Made by a program: the position numbers and the translations under genes. Under the pieces are notes generated by a model. It saw only the letters and a program-made list of their open reading frames with translations. It had not been told where the DNA came from and did not search any database. Positions 1 to 8,268 of a stretch of DNA of 15,159 bases are shown in pieces (within the stretch, counting starts at the first letter, position 1; the number at the start of each line of letters is the position of its first letter). This DNA is from Streptococcaceae bacterium (lineage in GTDB: Bacteria > Bacillota > Bacilli > Lactobacillales > Streptococcaceae): positions 1-15,159 of the forward strand of contig JAITWV010000041.1 of NCBI GenBank assembly GCA_031285105.1. The letters run 5' to 3'.

Positions 1-782
<782 letters not shown>

Positions 783-787
783 TCAAA

Positions 788-816
788 ATAATAGCAACTA
801 TACACCTTTTTACCAA
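788..816 (-). promoter_or_regulatory. Promoter of the cystathionine synthase/lyase gene
   Basis: On the minus strand TTGGTA (811-816) is followed after 17 bases by TATTAT (788-793). Each hexamer is close to the sigma-A consensus and the spacing is ideal. Transcription would start near 781, leaving a leader of about 17 bases that carries only the ribosome binding site, so there is no room for a riboswitch or T-box. A second possible -10 (TATAGT, just upstream) has no good -35. Confidence 0.5.
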
Positions 817-893
817 AATTTCATAACAATTAAGCTTGAAAATAATGATGTTACTGTGTGCAAATATTCTTTTAAAATCCAAACAAAAAACAA

Positions 894-930
894 AAAGAAA
901 CGACAGTCCTCAAAATCCTGTCGTTTCTTT
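894..930 (-). terminator. Rho-independent terminator after the lipoprotein gene
   Basis: A perfect 13-bp stem (894-906 with 918-930) encloses an 11-base loop. On the minus strand it is followed by a T-rich tract and it begins 20 bases past the stop codon of the substrate-binding protein gene. T-rich sequence also follows on the plus strand, so it could act in both directions, though no plus-strand gene ends here. Confidence 0.85.
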
Positions 931-949
931 TATTTTTTATGTGAGCGAA

Positions 950-1915
950 TTATTTAAAAAATACATTGCTCAATACATCTTTAGGAGCAATTTCTTTATC
1001 TAACAAACCAGCTGATTTCGCCCAAGCAAATGCTACTTTAATATCTTCTTCTTTTGCCTGTGTTGCTGGTGGGTAATTCGGAACAACAATCTTATCTTTC
1101 ATGTCCTCAGGAAAACCAATTGCACTAACAAAGGTATCAATATACTTAGATTTATCATTATTTTTAATGAATTCTACTGCTTCATTGTATGCTTTATACA
1201 TTGCTTGGATTTCTGGTGCTTTTTTATCAATAGTCGCTTGTGGGAATGCCATGATAAATGGATTAATATTCACATCTGTTGTTGTTGAAATGGTGCGTAA
1301 TCCGTCAGCTTTAGCAATCGTTGCAAATGGTTCTGGTAAAATAGCTGCTGCTGCCTTGCCTGATTTTAATAATTCAACACGCGTAGGTACTGCAGGAACT
1401 TCAGTAATTGTTACATCATTCATTGTTAATCCGGCTTTTTCTAGCATTTTCGCTAAAGCATATTCGGTACTTGTATTTTTTGAAACGATTACTTCTTTTC
1501 CTTTTAAGTCTGCTACTGATTTTACAGAGTCATCGCCAGTAATCAAGTCAAACCAAACATAAGTTGAACCTGTAATCATCAAATCAGATCCTGCATTGCG
1601 TGAAATAGCTACTGCAATTAAGTCTGCTGAAATTCCATCTAATGTTCCACCTTGAAAGGCAGCATCACGATCTTTGGCTGATTTAAATGTTTGAATGTCT
1701 AAATTCACGCCATTTTTCACGTCAAACCCTTTTTCATGCGCTAAAATTAATGGCACATTATCGATAGAGGGCATAATTCCAATAGTTAACGTTGGCACTT
1801 CTTTTGTCGATTCCGTACTTGATGAGGTTGCAGTTGAGTTATTATTATTTGAACCACATCCTGATAATAATAACCCTAAACTAATTGCCCCTAATGCTAA
1901 TAAAAATTTCTTCAT
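950..1915 (-). CDS. NMT1/SsuA-like ABC transporter substrate-binding lipoprotein
   Basis: This is a surface-anchored binding protein that would deliver a small ligand to an ABC importer. The 321-residue product starts with a lysine-tipped hydrophobic signal peptide and an LSGC lipobox (C20 lipidated), then an Asn/Ser/Thr-rich linker to about residue 40. A periplasmic-binding-protein type II fold of the NMT1/ThiY/SsuA class follows: IGIMPSIDNVPLILA opening, a GGTLDGISAD segment, and the DLKGKEVIVSKN and ILPEPFATIA stretches typical of the class. GGAGG lies 8 bases before the ATG. No permease or ATPase gene is in the window, so it must use a partner encoded elsewhere. It follows the UbiA-type gene on the same strand after 119 bases with no obvious terminator or promoter between, which hints that its ligand is an aromatic acid or related precursor for that pathway. 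The ligand is inference; sulfonate or pyrimidine-type ligands remain possible. Confidence 0.85.
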   Translation of the reverse strand: MKKFLLALGAISLGLLLSGCGSNNNNSTATSSSTESTKEVPTLTIGIMPSIDNVPLILAHEKGFDVKNGVNLDIQTFKSAKDRDAAFQGGTLDGISADLIAVAISRNAGSDLMITGSTYVWFDLITGDDSVKSVADLKGKEVIVSKNTSTEYALAKMLEKAGLTMNDVTITEVPAVPTRVELLKSGKAAAAILPEPFATIAKADGLRTISTTTDVNINPFIMAFPQATIDKKAPEIQAMYKAYNEAVEFIKNNDKSKYIDTFVSAIGFPEDMKDKIVVPNYPPATQAKEEDIKVAFAWAKSAGLLDKEIAPKDVLSNVFFK

Positions 1916-2034
1916 GAATCATTCCTCCAATTTATTCCAGGTTCAATCGAGCAATGCTTTTCGTGCGACGAGTAATCGCAGGAGCAACCTTGAGCTAAAT
2001 TTTCAAGGCTAAACGCTCGTTTCACCATTATTAT

Positions 2035-2907
2035 TTATATAAATGTATCAATAATACCAACAGTTAAAAAAACGATACTCACCAACTCATTCAAGTTATA
2101 CGAAGCAATTTCCGCATGAATTAAATGATTTGGTTTTACTACTCGATGCTCAATAATGAATAACATGCCAATCACCGCAATACCTGTAAAGTAAATCCAA
2201 TGAAATTGTGATGTTAAAAATCCAACTACTACCAGACTTAAAAAAGCAATAACATGAAACAATTGGGCGATTTTTAACCCCTTTGCAATGCCAAAATAAG
2301 CTGGAATGGAATGAATACCGTTTTGCGTATCAAAGTCATAATCTTGAGCACCATAAATGATATCAAAACCTGCCACCCAAAACATATTGGCAGCTGCTAA
2401 AAACAAGGCCGTAAAGCTCAAAGTTCCCGTCATGGCAATCCACGCACCTGCTGGAGCCATCGCCACGGTAAAGCCTAAAACTAAATGACAAAGGGGCGTA
2501 AATCGTTTTGTATATGAGTAAATAATCATAAAAAACAAAGCCACTGGTGATAATAAGAGCGCTAATGGGTTTAACATACTTGCCAAAATCGGAGTAAATG
2601 CTAAACAAATCAAGGAGAAAATCAACGCTTCTTTTTTACTCATTTGCCCTTTAGGAATTTGTCTGACACTTGTCCTTGGATTGCGTTTGTCAATTTCCGC
2701 ATCAATCACTCGGTTAATTCCATTAGCACCGGTTCTAGCGGTTAATAAAGCCAGCACACAAATGATAAATTTCTCCACCGAAAAACTATAGTGAATCGTC
2801 AACAATAACGAAACAATACCAAATGAAAAAGAAAAAATCGTATGGCGAAACATGACTAAAACAGCATATTCTTTGGTTTTTTGTCCAATTTTAGAAAGTA
2901 ATGCCAT
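2035..2907 (-). CDS. ubiA: UbiA-family aromatic prenyltransferase, MqnP-like
   Basis: An integral membrane enzyme that transfers a polyprenyl chain to an aromatic acid. The 290-residue protein is almost entirely hydrophobic helices and carries both Mg-diphosphate motifs of the family: N65xxxD69xxxD73 (NRVIDAEID) and the second aspartate cluster at D189/D193 (QDYDFD), followed by GIHSIP. The MTGTLS, FWVAGFDIIYG and NPRTSVRQIPKG stretches resemble the futalosine-pathway enzyme MqnP more than E. coli UbiA. Three in-frame ATGs occur (2925, 2913, 2907). The last is preferred because AGGTGG ends 7 bases before it. The start overlaps the end of the UbiD-type gene by 17 bases, so the two are translationally coupled. 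Substrate by analogy would be a dihydroxynaphthoate or hydroxybenzoate. Confidence 0.88.
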   Translation of the reverse strand: MALLSKIGQKTKEYAVLVMFRHTIFSFSFGIVSLLLTIHYSFSVEKFIICVLALLTARTGANGINRVIDAEIDKRNPRTSVRQIPKGQMSKKEALIFSLICLAFTPILASMLNPLALLLSPVALFFMIIYSYTKRFTPLCHLVLGFTVAMAPAGAWIAMTGTLSFTALFLAAANMFWVAGFDIIYGAQDYDFDTQNGIHSIPAYFGIAKGLKIAQLFHVIAFLSLVVVGFLTSQFHWIYFTGIAVIGMLFIIEHRVVKPNHLIHAEIASYNLNELVSIVFLTVGIIDTFI

Positions 2908-4336
2908 ATTCATTCCACCTATCATCTACCATGCGCTTGGTTTTGTCATCCATTGTCACATCATCTGGCCAGCGTCTATAATGCCCTTCTTCTGCCCATT
3001 TTTTTGTCGCATCAATTCCAACTCGTGTACCGTAAAATGGATTGGGTGAAGAATGATCTAAGGCATCAAGTGGACCATCATTTAACACAAAATCTCGCTT
3101 GGCATCTGTATTGTTGAATACTTTCCATGCTACTAAGCTAAAATCATGTGGGTCAATATCTTCAACGACAATAATCATTTTGGCGTACATCATTTGCCCC
3201 ATTCCCCAGCATGTATTCATAATTTTATGTGCATGATAAGGAAACTTCTTCTTAATCGACACAATTACACAATTATGAAACACCCCTTCAAAAGGCATGG
3301 CAATATCAAGAATTTCAGGTGACATCATTTTGAGTAATGGCAAGAACACACGCTCAGTGGCAAGTCCCATATAATCATCTTCCATCGGTGGCTGTCCGAC
3401 AATGGTGGTTGGATAGACTGGATTTTTCTTATGCGTAATACACGTCACATGAAACACCGGATAATCATCTTCTAGTGAATAATAGCCCGTATGATCACCA
3501 AATGGACCTTCTTGTCTTAAAGGAGCAGTGACATCGACATATCCTTCAATAATAAACTCTGAATTAGCTGGTACATAAATATCATTGGTAATACTTTTCA
3601 CCATGGAAACTGGACGTTTGCGTAAAAAACCTGCCAGCATCATTTCATCAATCATCTTTGGTAGCGGTGCAGTTGCTGAATAAGTAATCGCAGGATCCCC
3701 ACCAAGAGCGACAGAAAGCGGCATTTTTCCACCTAATTTGCGGTATTTTTCATAAATTTCACGCCCATCTTTATGCCAGTGCCAGTGCATACCTGTTGTT
3801 TTTTCATCATATACTTGCATCCGATACATCCCTGTATTTTGACGACCTGTATCAGGATCAACGGTCATGACTAATGGTAAAGTAATATATTTTCCACCAT
3901 CTTCAGGCCAACATTTTAAAATTGGTAATTTGGTTAAATCAGGATCTTTATTAATCACTTCCTGACAAGCAGCTTTGGGCACTTTGATTGGAAAAACGGA
4001 TGCCATTCTAGATAATTTTGGTACTTGTTTAACACTTTGTAACCAACCAGAGTAATTAGACATATTGATTAACTTGGCAATTGCTTCACCTGTTTCATTT
4101 AGGTTTTCAACACCTAACGCCATTGCCATTCTTTTTTCCGAGCCCATTGCATTAATCAAGACTGGAAAATCGCTACCTTTTACATTTTCAAATAAAAGCG
4201 CTGGACCATATTTTTTGGAGACACGATCAGTAATTTCCGTTATTTCTAACTCAGAATCAACACTCGTGGAAATTCTCACAAGTTCGCCTGCTTGTTCAAG
4301 AACATCAATAAATGCTTGTAAGTCTTTATAAGCCAT
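2891..4336 (-). CDS. ubiD: UbiD-family decarboxylase (prenylated-FMN dependent), MqnL-like
   Basis: A non-oxidative aromatic or alpha,beta-unsaturated acid decarboxylase that needs prenylated FMN made by UbiX. The 481-residue protein has the normal UbiD length and landmarks: the ELEITEITDRVSK opening, GPALLFENVKGSDFPVL, a RQEGPFGDHTGYYS stretch next to the cofactor/metal site, VGQPPMEDDYMG, and ATERVFLPLLK with E328 in the catalytic glutamate region. The C-terminal LDALDHSSPNP segment is also typical. A TTG three bases upstream is possible, but the ATG at 4336 sits 6 bases after GGGG and fits better. It leads a minus-strand operon with the UbiA-type gene, and faces ubiX divergently. Pairing with an MqnP-like partner suggests decarboxylation of a prenylated naphthoate (inference). 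Alternatives are a phenolic-acid decarboxylase such as gallate or vanillate decarboxylase, which also travels with LpdD. Confidence 0.92.
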   Translation of the reverse strand: MAYKDLQAFIDVLEQAGELVRISTSVDSELEITEITDRVSKKYGPALLFENVKGSDFPVLINAMGSEKRMAMALGVENLNETGEAIAKLINMSNYSGWLQSVKQVPKLSRMASVFPIKVPKAACQEVINKDPDLTKLPILKCWPEDGGKYITLPLVMTVDPDTGRQNTGMYRMQVYDEKTTGMHWHWHKDGREIYEKYRKLGGKMPLSVALGGDPAITYSATAPLPKMIDEMMLAGFLRKRPVSMVKSITNDIYVPANSEFIIEGYVDVTAPLRQEGPFGDHTGYYSLEDDYPVFHVTCITHKKNPVYPTTIVGQPPMEDDYMGLATERVFLPLLKMMSPEILDIAMPFEGVFHNCVIVSIKKKFPYHAHKIMNTCWGMGQMMYAKMIIVVEDIDPHDFSLVAWKVFNNTDAKRDFVLNDGPLDALDHSSPNPFYGTRVGIDATKKWAEEGHYRRWPDDVTMDDKTKRMVDDRWNEYGITF

Positions 4337-4371
4337 CAAATTCCCCTTTTCTTAAATTTTTCTTAACACTT

Positions 4372-4400
4372 AGAATACTTTTCCAATATTAAATTTGCAA
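4372..4400 (-). promoter_or_regulatory. Promoter of the ubiD-ubiA operon
   Basis: On the minus strand TTGCAA (4395-4400) is followed after 17 bases by TATTCT (4372-4377). The start would be near 4365, about 29 bases before the ATG. Its -35 is the same six bases used by the divergent ubiX promoter, because TTGCAA is its own reverse complement. Confidence 0.45.
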
Positions 4401-4423
4401 GTAATAGACCGTTAAAATATCAT
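4395..4423 (+). promoter_or_regulatory. Promoter of the ubiX-lpdD operon
   Basis: TTGCAA (4395-4400), a 17-base spacer and TATCAT (4418-4423) form a fair sigma-A promoter with a leader of roughly 36 bases to the ubiX ATG. It shares its -35 hexamer with the minus-strand promoter, so polymerase could occupy only one direction at a time. Confidence 0.45.
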
Positions 4424-4465
4424 TAATGTTATTTTTTGTGTTAGAATTAACGACGAGGTGATGAG

Positions 4466-5035
4466 ATGAAAAAACGAATAATTGTAGCAATAACAGGAGC
4501 CTCTGGGATTATTTACGCCATTGATTTCTTGCAAAAATTGAAAAGCTATCCAGTGGAAATCCATGGTATCATTAGTCCTTGGGCAAAAGAAAATATCAAA
4601 ATTGAAACAAATTACCAACTACAAGACGTATTAGATTTATTTGATGTTCTCCATGATCATAAAAATATGGGCGCAACGATTGCTAGTGGATCCTTTTTAA
4701 CCGATGCGATGGTGATTGTTCCTGCGAGTATGAAAACCGTTAGTGCAATTGCTCACGGATATTCGGATAATTTAATTGCTAGAAGTGCCGATGTAATCAT
4801 CAAGGAACAACGCAAATTAATTATCACACCAAGAGAAACGCCTTTAAGTGTAATTCATTTAGAAAATTTAACGAAACTTGCAAGATTAGGTGTGCAGATT
4901 ATTCCACCGATTCCTAGTTTTTATAATCAACCACAAACAATTGAAGATTTAGTGAGTCATCACAGTGCGAAATTGATAGACTCACTAGGTTTAAAGCAAG
5001 ATTATGATAGACGTTGGGGTGGAATGAATGAATAA
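4466..5035 (+). CDS. ubiX: UbiX-family flavin prenyltransferase
   Basis: Makes prenylated FMN from FMN and dimethylallyl phosphate; this is the cofactor UbiD-type decarboxylases require. The 189-residue length is normal. The N-terminal beta-strand and GASG turn (11-14) bind FMN; TGASGIIYAIDFL, PASMKTVSAIAHGYSDNLIARSAD (split here only for description) and the R123-E-T-P loop are hallmarks, with R123 in the phosphate/flavin-binding region. A strong GAGGTGATGAG precedes the ATG. It is divergent from ubiD and overlaps the following lpdD-like gene by 8 bases. The grouping strongly supports a joint role with the decarboxylase across the promoter region. Confidence 0.94.
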   Translation: MKKRIIVAITGASGIIYAIDFLQKLKSYPVEIHGIISPWAKENIKIETNYQLQDVLDLFDVLHDHKNMGATIASGSFLTDAMVIVPASMKTVSAIAHGYSDNLIARSADVIIKEQRKLIITPRETPLSVIHLENLTKLARLGVQIIPPIPSFYNQPQTIEDLVSHHSAKLIDSLGLKQDYDRRWGGMNE

Positions 5036-5432
5036 AGAATTTACCATCACACAAGCAGATTTTTCAATGACCCTTGATGTGCGATTGATTAATAAGGATT
5101 TTTTATTTACTATAACTGGTGGCGATGTTCCTCACATTGGAACGATTACAACACGAACAGAAAATGGACAGGTGGAATCGGTTATTTTCCCAAGTCCTTC
5201 TGGAGGTATGCATAAGGATGTGGTATTGGCTGAATTGTTATTAGAAAAAATCACTTCTTTTATAGATGGAAACATTGTAATTACCTCTGGTGTGCATGTG
5301 GATAAAATTTTAAAAGAACAGATTAATGCTGCTTTTGAGATGATTAATTGGTTGGCTGATGAATTTTTAGAATGGCTAAAAGAAAATCCAGTGCAGTTTG
5401 TTCAGCCGAAATATAAAAAGCTTGAGAATTAA
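5028..5432 (+). CDS. LpdD-like small protein, probable prenylated-flavin chaperone
   Basis: A 134-residue soluble protein of the family found beside UbiX/UbiD in lactic acid bacteria (LpdD of the gallate decarboxylase system) and currently described as a prenylated-flavin chaperone. Family-like features are the TGGDVPHIGTIT segment near residue 30, a HKDVVLAELLLEKI helix near residue 62 (here after FPSPSGGM), and the VITSGVHVDKILKEQI segment near residue 85 that resembles the conserved T-x-G-hydrophobic-H-V/I-D pattern. The ATG overlaps the ubiX stop region (ATGAATGAATAA) with GGGGTGG a few bases upstream, so translation is coupled. Assignment is from memory of the family pattern, not a search. 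Its stop codon lies inside the loop of the following terminator. Confidence 0.72.
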   Translation: MNKEFTITQADFSMTLDVRLINKDFLFTITGGDVPHIGTITTRTENGQVESVIFPSPSGGMHKDVVLAELLLEKITSFIDGNIVITSGVHVDKILKEQINAAFEMINWLADEFLEWLKENPVQFVQPKYKKLEN

Positions 5433-5447
5433 AGACTCAAGCTTTTT
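5415..5447 (+). terminator. Terminator of the ubiX-lpdD operon, overlapping the lpdD stop
   Basis: A perfect 12-bp stem (5415-5426 with 5436-5447) has a 9-base loop and ends in a T run on the plus strand. The left arm is still coding sequence of the lpdD-like gene and its TAA sits in the loop. Confidence 0.8.
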
Positions 5448-5530
5448 ATATTGTAGATAAATTTGAACTGAGATTTTATAACCGGAATTTGTTTCATTTA
5501 TTGCTAAATCAACACTCTATTATTACACAA

Positions 5531-5564
5531 AAAATCCCTCGAAACGTTGATTTCAAGGGATTTT
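5531..5564 (-). terminator. Terminator-like hairpin, probably for the defence-side transcript
   Basis: A 9-bp stem (5531-5539 with 5556-5564) is extended after one mismatch by 4 more pairs (5541-5544 with 5551-5554) around a 6-base loop. The minus-strand side continues as a T run, and the plus-strand side is also T-rich. It lies about 255 bases past the minus-strand primase-helicase gene and 84 bases past the lpdD-like terminator, so it may stop both converging transcripts. Confidence 0.6.
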
Positions 5565-5706
5565 ATTAGTCTAAATTACTTAGCTACTGGGTAGTTGGTG
5601 AGTAGATTATTTGAAGTTATAAGTGTTAAAGTTGAGCTTTATTAAGGATTTAAGGTTGGTTTAAATGATTGAATAATCACTTATATTTAGTTTGGTTCGT
5701 CCTAGT

Positions 5707-5747
5707 CAGTTAAAAATCAGTTATTTTTGGTGTTGGTTTTTTAACTG
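5707..5747. repeat. AT-rich inverted repeat with internal direct repeat
   Basis: CAGTTAAAAA (5707-5716) and its exact reverse complement TTTTTAACTG (5738-5747) enclose 21 bases. The left arm is also followed by a second ATCAGTT (5717-5723) that can pair with AACTGAT (5743-5749), so two alternative foldings compete. It could be a weak hairpin, an operator or a remnant of a recombination junction; nothing distinguishes these here. Confidence 0.5.
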
Positions 5748-5818
5748 ATAAATAACAACTAAAAAATTAAACTAATTAAACGCCATTAATTTTACCACGA
5801 TTGCCCAAATATCTTTTA

Positions 5819-8206
5819 TTAAATAAAATAAAGCTGCTTCAGTTCACCTGCTATTTTTTCACTTTCAAATCGAACTGCACTCGTTTCATTCTTAGATTTG
5901 CTCAAAAAGTTAATATTTCCATACCAGCATCTCAGGTCATCAAAAATCACGGTATTTTGAGAAATAGAGTCCAAAAATTTTACAGAAATATTATTTTCTT
6001 CCAGAAGCTTAATTTGCTGTTTTTGGTGCTCTTTCAAATGTTCACTAAGTTGTTGGTAATCCTTGGTAGCAACCTGAATTTCAACTTCATTATTAACAGA
6101 ATGCAGCAATCTTTCGCAAATACCTTTTGATAAAATGGAAGTGGTTAGATATATTTTATTTTCTACCTTTTGTAGATCATCAATGAAAAATTTTTCATAA
6201 TCGATGTTACTAAACAATCGTGCTTGATACTTGCGAGTTGCCTCATCTTGCGCAATTATGTATTCCATTTCTTTATACACTTTCAAGCGTTTTTGATACA
6301 TATTTGCAAACATTCCACTTGAAATATCCACATAATCATAGACGCGCAATTCATCTTTATTTTGTAAATCGCGTTGTAAGCGTCCTAAATATTGCTTATG
6401 ACTTCCTTTCGCTTTAAAAGGCAATGTTAAAAATAACGTATCTAATTGTGCTAAATCAAATCCTTCACCAACTAATTTTGAAGTAGCAAAAAGGACAAAT
6501 GGTTGTTTTTCATCCTTCAATTCCGAAATTATTTGCTGATTTTGTCTTTTAGTCTGACTACCAGAAAGAAGGAAAGTTTTCATGTTTTCTTCTAATATAT
6601 CTCGTAAAATATTCAGGTGTTCCACTCTTTCACTTAAAACAAGACTTGTCCGACCTAATTCATAATTTTCCTGGATATCATCAGTAATCTGCTTGTTTCT
6701 CTCACCTGATTGAGCTAAAAAATTGATTTGTTCACTATAGCCCAGATGATCAAAGTTTCTGTCTATTTCGCCAATTGATGTATAGCGTGGATAAAGATAG
6801 TTCTTGATTAATAAATTATCCTGAGAAATTTTTTCGCTTTCAAAAATAACTTCTCCAAGCCTCATAAAGTTAATCGGTGTCAAACCATCTTCACGTTGCG
6901 GTGTGGCACTTAATCCTAGAATGAATTTCGCTGGTGCTTCTTTGATTACTTCTTCAAAACTTTTTGCTGCAATATGATGGCATTCATCAACAATTACTTG
7001 CCCATAATTTGATAAAAATTCCTGTAATTTAGCCTTAGGTAATCGTGCTAACTTTTGAATCATCGCTACATCAATGACTTTTGTTTGTTGCAGTTTGCTT
7101 CCAGAAATAATCCCAACTTTTTCTTTCTTTTTTATTCTTCCTTTTTGAGTATATTCGATAAATGGTTCGGACTTGATATCTAAAAATTTTAAAAGTTGGT
7201 CTTTCCATTGCCTCGCTAAATTTTGATTTTGGACTAGTATTAACGTACTAGTTTTTCTTTGTGAAATTAAATTAGCTGCTATAATCGTCTTTCCAAATCC
7301 AGTTCTTCCACATAAAATCCCTTCTTCGTTTTCAAGAATTGCTACGAGTGCTTCTTCTTGTTCTGGATAAAGCTTCCCCTTGAAATCTACTGAAATAGAA
7401 TCACCTCTTGCCTGTTGATTGTCTATCGCAACTTTATCGACATAAATTTTCAAAGTTTCTTTCAATCCTCTAGGCAAGTAGATATAATGATTATCTTCTG
7501 TGGCACTTGTTATCAATCTAGGAACATTCCAAGTTGTTGTTCGAGTACTTTGCCTTTTATAATATTCTGGATTTTTAAAAGTAGCTAGATACATCAAGGA
7601 TATTTGCTCTTGTCTAGTTAAATTTTCTTTTGAAATCTTTAACTCTCCATTCAGTTGCACTTCAATCTTCTCCGGATAGATAACTTTGGTGCTCGCTTTT
7701 GAAGGTTCTTTTGTGTATTCTTGGATTGGATTTTCTATTTCCAATTTCTCAATTAACTGATTCACCTCTTCTAGACTGTACTTGTATATCATAGCTAGAT
7801 GTTGCCATAAATACTGAATAGGAACTAAATTGAGATTTTCATCTAAAAAAGTTGATTTTCCTTCTTGTACGTTCTCCCATTTTAAAGGTAAAGCGATTAA
7901 ATTTCCAAATGAATCTTTCGGTAACGAATCTTGCATGGGGTTCATTCGATCATAACTCATCAGATTTGTGTTTGTTCGGTTTGTTGTATCCAGTAATAAA
8001 AGTTGTCCTAATTTTCTTGCTAAATAAGCTGGTATTTCCTCATCAAAAAACAACCACAAATGAATACCAACACCTGATTGAGAACGTTCTATTAGCAATT
8101 CGATTTGATGTTTTCGAGCTGATTGAATAACCGCTAATACATCTGTTAATGCTTGATCTTTGTCAAAATCTAGAACAATAAATTTTGTTTTATCTCCTTC
8201 AAGCAT
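5819..8206 (-). CDS. Primase-like (AEP, TOTE-type) / SF2 helicase / PLD-like fusion, 5' end apparently missing
   Basis: A 795-residue cytosolic nucleic-acid enzyme. Domain 1 (about 1-165) is an archaeo-eukaryotic primase-like domain: D13-F-D15 metal motif, SGVGIH with H49, and YDRMNPMQD then FGNLIALPL near 85-108. Domain 2 (about 275-640) is a DEAH-type SF2 helicase: Walker A GRTGFGKT (300-307), DECHH (407-411), SATP (433-436), and the motif VI region QYLGRLQRD. Domain 3 (about 690-795) is PLD-like, with DDLRCWYGNINFLS near the end, but the expected HxK is not visible. This order matches the AEP-helicase-PLD proteins annotated in TOTE conflict/defence systems. The frame stays open 10 codons upstream of the ATG and still reads family-like (GIYP), then hits a TAG at 8234-8236. 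No good ribosome binding site precedes the ATG. The gene therefore looks 5'-truncated at its junction with brxL, and may be impaired or start unusually. Confidence 0.85.
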   Translation of the reverse strand: MLEGDKTKFIVLDFDKDQALTDVLAVIQSARKHQIELLIERSQSGVGIHLWLFFDEEIPAYLARKLGQLLLLDTTNRTNTNLMSYDRMNPMQDSLPKDSFGNLIALPLKWENVQEGKSTFLDENLNLVPIQYLWQHLAMIYKYSLEEVNQLIEKLEIENPIQEYTKEPSKASTKVIYPEKIEVQLNGELKISKENLTRQEQISLMYLATFKNPEYYKRQSTRTTTWNVPRLITSATEDNHYIYLPRGLKETLKIYVDKVAIDNQQARGDSISVDFKGKLYPEQEEALVAILENEEGILCGRTGFGKTIIAANLISQRKTSTLILVQNQNLARQWKDQLLKFLDIKSEPFIEYTQKGRIKKKEKVGIISGSKLQQTKVIDVAMIQKLARLPKAKLQEFLSNYGQVIVDECHHIAAKSFEEVIKEAPAKFILGLSATPQREDGLTPINFMRLGEVIFESEKISQDNLLIKNYLYPRYTSIGEIDRNFDHLGYSEQINFLAQSGERNKQITDDIQENYELGRTSLVLSERVEHLNILRDILEENMKTFLLSGSQTKRQNQQIISELKDEKQPFVLFATSKLVGEGFDLAQLDTLFLTLPFKAKGSHKQYLGRLQRDLQNKDELRVYDYVDISSGMFANMYQKRLKVYKEMEYIIAQDEATRKYQARLFSNIDYEKFFIDDLQKVENKIYLTTSILSKGICERLLHSVNNEVEIQVATKDYQQLSEHLKEHQKQQIKLLEENNISVKFLDSISQNTVIFDDLRCWYGNINFLSKSKNETSAVRFESEKIAGELKQLYFI

Positions 8207-8268
8207 TGGATAAATGCCGAAAAACTCCCTAAACTAATAAGGATAGCTATGTTTTTTTATTGCTAAGC

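Larger units (their letters stand above)
5433..5818. other. Gene-free junction between metabolic chromosome and defence region
   Basis: This 386-base stretch holds the right arm of the lpdD-like terminator, a second hairpin (5531-5564) and an AT-rich inverted repeat (5707-5747). I see no credible open frame with a ribosome binding site, no RNA gene and no insertion-sequence end. It separates convergent genes and is the left border of the BREX-side block. Confidence 0.6.

Noticed and set aside
1101..1562. Long open frame on the plus strand inside the lipoprotein gene
   Set aside because: It is antisense to a well-supported lipoprotein gene, has no ribosome binding site and its product resembles no family.
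1938..1952. GGTTCAATC-like stretch suggesting a tRNA T-arm
   Set aside because: No acceptor, D or anticodon arms can be built around it on either strand.
2363..2608. Possible overlapping small gene on the minus strand inside the ubiA-type gene
   Set aside because: It is in another frame of a strongly supported membrane enzyme and lacks a ribosome binding site.
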